64,000 bases of DNA from Flammula alnicola (taxonomy: Eukaryota; Basidiomycota; Agaricomycetes; Agaricales; Strophariaceae): positions 186,001-250,000 of the forward strand of contig JADNRV010000031.1 of assembly GCA_015499995.1 (NCBI GenBank), in the 5' to 3' direction. The first letter of the stretch is position 1. Each line of letters begins with the position of its first letter. Positions 63,135-64,000 of this stretch are shown here, one piece after another. The notes under the pieces are model-generated. The model was not told the origin of the DNA. It did not search any database and saw only the letters and a program-made list of their open reading frames with translations. The translations under genes and the position numbers were made by a program.

Positions 63135-64000
63135 ATGTCGACCACCGAGGCAGTTACAATCGCCAATGCTGAGATCTATAACCCTCGCAAGGTCTTGGAT
63201 CACCCTGAATTCAGAGTTCTGAAAGCCGGCGAGAAACCTTCGCCCGAGGCAAACCTCGCTGCTTTCTACAACCCCGCACATGAAATCCACCTCGTCGAGA
63301 AACCTCGACCTAAGCCGGGACCTGGTCAAGTTCTGCTCCACGTACGCGCCACCGGTATCTGTGGGTAAGTCTCTAGCAACTCTCCTAGACTGAAAGGATA
63401 GCATCTCACCACCTTTGCAGAAGCGATGTTCACTTCTGGCAGCATGGTCGAATTGGCGATTCCATGGTTGTAACTGATGAGGTCAGTCCTCCGCCCATTG
63501 AACGAATGAGTGCTGGAGATATATATTGCAGTGCGGCTCTGGACACGAATCCGCTGGAGAAGTCGTTGAGGTGGGTGAAGGTGTAACCCAGTGGAAAAGA
63601 GGTAAAGTAAACCCGTCGATTATTTAGAACTCTCGCGGCTTCTAACCTGATCCTATTTGTGCAGGCGACCGTGTTGCAATCGAAGCTGGCGTACCCTGTT
63701 CCCAACCTGCATGCGATGCCTGCCGTACAGGACGATACAATGCTTGCCCTGATGTAGTCTTCTTCTCGACCCCTCCATTCCATGGTAATTTCACTTAAAT
63801 TTAATCTCTTCCTGGCATATCTGACATCCTTGCTCATAGGAACTCTTACACGATGGCACTTGCACCCTGCTCAATGGCTTCATCGTCTTCCTGACTCCGT
63901 GTCCTTCGAGGAAGGTTCGCTTTGCGAGCCTCTAGCTGTAGCGTTGGCAGGCATCGAGCGTTCAGGCCTTCGTCTGGGAGACCCTCTTCTCATCTGGTAA
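63135..64000 (+). CDS. L-arabinitol 4-dehydrogenase-like (sorbitol/xylitol dehydrogenase family), 5' part
   Basis: Five exons are visible (63135-63364, 63421-63481, 63532-63601, 63665-63784, 63840-63996). The window ends in the fifth intron, whose GTAA donor occupies the last four bases. It is a zinc medium-chain dehydrogenase that oxidises polyols with NAD+. Motifs are [20 protein letters not shown] (catalytic zinc Cys), [18 protein letters not shown] (zinc His and Glu), [13 protein letters not shown] with the structural-zinc cysteines [34 protein letters not shown] and [20 protein letters not shown]. This run is closest to fungal L-arabinitol 4-dehydrogenase, although xylitol dehydrogenase cannot be ruled out without the coenzyme-binding half. 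Confidence 0.87.

Overview
The window is nuclear DNA of a filamentous basidiomycete, most likely an Agaricomycete. Genes are dense and lie on both strands. They are split by many 50-60 nt GT-AG introns, and the products (Pmt4, Tel1, Ppo-type oxygenase, MBF-type APSES factor, Yvc1, Cbk1/Orb6 kinase, L-arabinitol dehydrogenase-like enzyme) are typical fungal proteins. There are no bacterial features. No tRNA or rRNA gene was recognised by eye.

Region 1 (about 1-16.4 kb) is a repeat-rich, gene-poor 'graveyard'. It holds an AT-rich degenerate repeat, a decayed NAD(P)HX dehydratase (NNRD-type) gene, a minus-strand kinase-like gene that may be breaking down, and a tandem array F-box / pseudogene / F-box / pseudogene / F-box with a period of about 5.3 kb. 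The pseudogene unit is a chimera: the 5' part of an Mvp1-type sorting nexin runs directly into the 3' half of a cystathionine beta-synthase gene. Both copies share the junction and at least one stop codon, so fusion and inactivation came before the duplication. The F-box genes are two-exon genes of about 511-520 residues whose conserved 55-nt intron is easily missed. Copy 4 (40.4-42.0 kb) and copy 5 (60.0-58.4 kb, inverted) are dispersed between housekeeping genes.

Region 2 (16.6-39.6 kb) is mostly conserved core genes: protein O-mannosyltransferase Pmt4 (11 exons, 767 aa), the DNA-damage and telomere kinase Tel1/ATM (14 exons, about 3,013 aa), a small minus-strand hypothetical gene, a PAK/Ste20-family kinase with a CRIB domain (793 aa) and the epsilon-COP coatomer subunit (312 aa). 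The gaps hold two copies of a degraded repeat of about 240 bp.

Region 3 (43.5-57.8 kb) has a Ppo fatty-acid dioxygenase/P450 fusion whose heme-thiolate cysteine position reads as tyrosine, convergent with the vacuolar TRP channel Yvc1. Yvc1 shares a divergent promoter with an APSES/ankyrin cell-cycle transcription factor (Mbp1/Swi4 type, 831 aa), and that promoter contains an MCB site. The transcription factor converges on the U4/U6 snRNP protein Prp4. Region 4 (57.8-64 kb) holds F-box copy 5, an NDR-family kinase (Cbk1/Orb6) with two apparent single-base frameshifts in its C-terminal region, and the 5' part of an L-arabinitol 4-dehydrogenase-like gene that runs off the window.

The core genes do not form one pathway. 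The distinctive biology is the young F-box family, with mosaic paralogues, a shared palindrome near the start codon and duplicated chimeric pseudogenes. Where exon sums are given (Pmt4, Tel1, PAK, epsilon-COP, APSES, F-box), they were added up by hand and are divisible by three. Other gene models are approximate.
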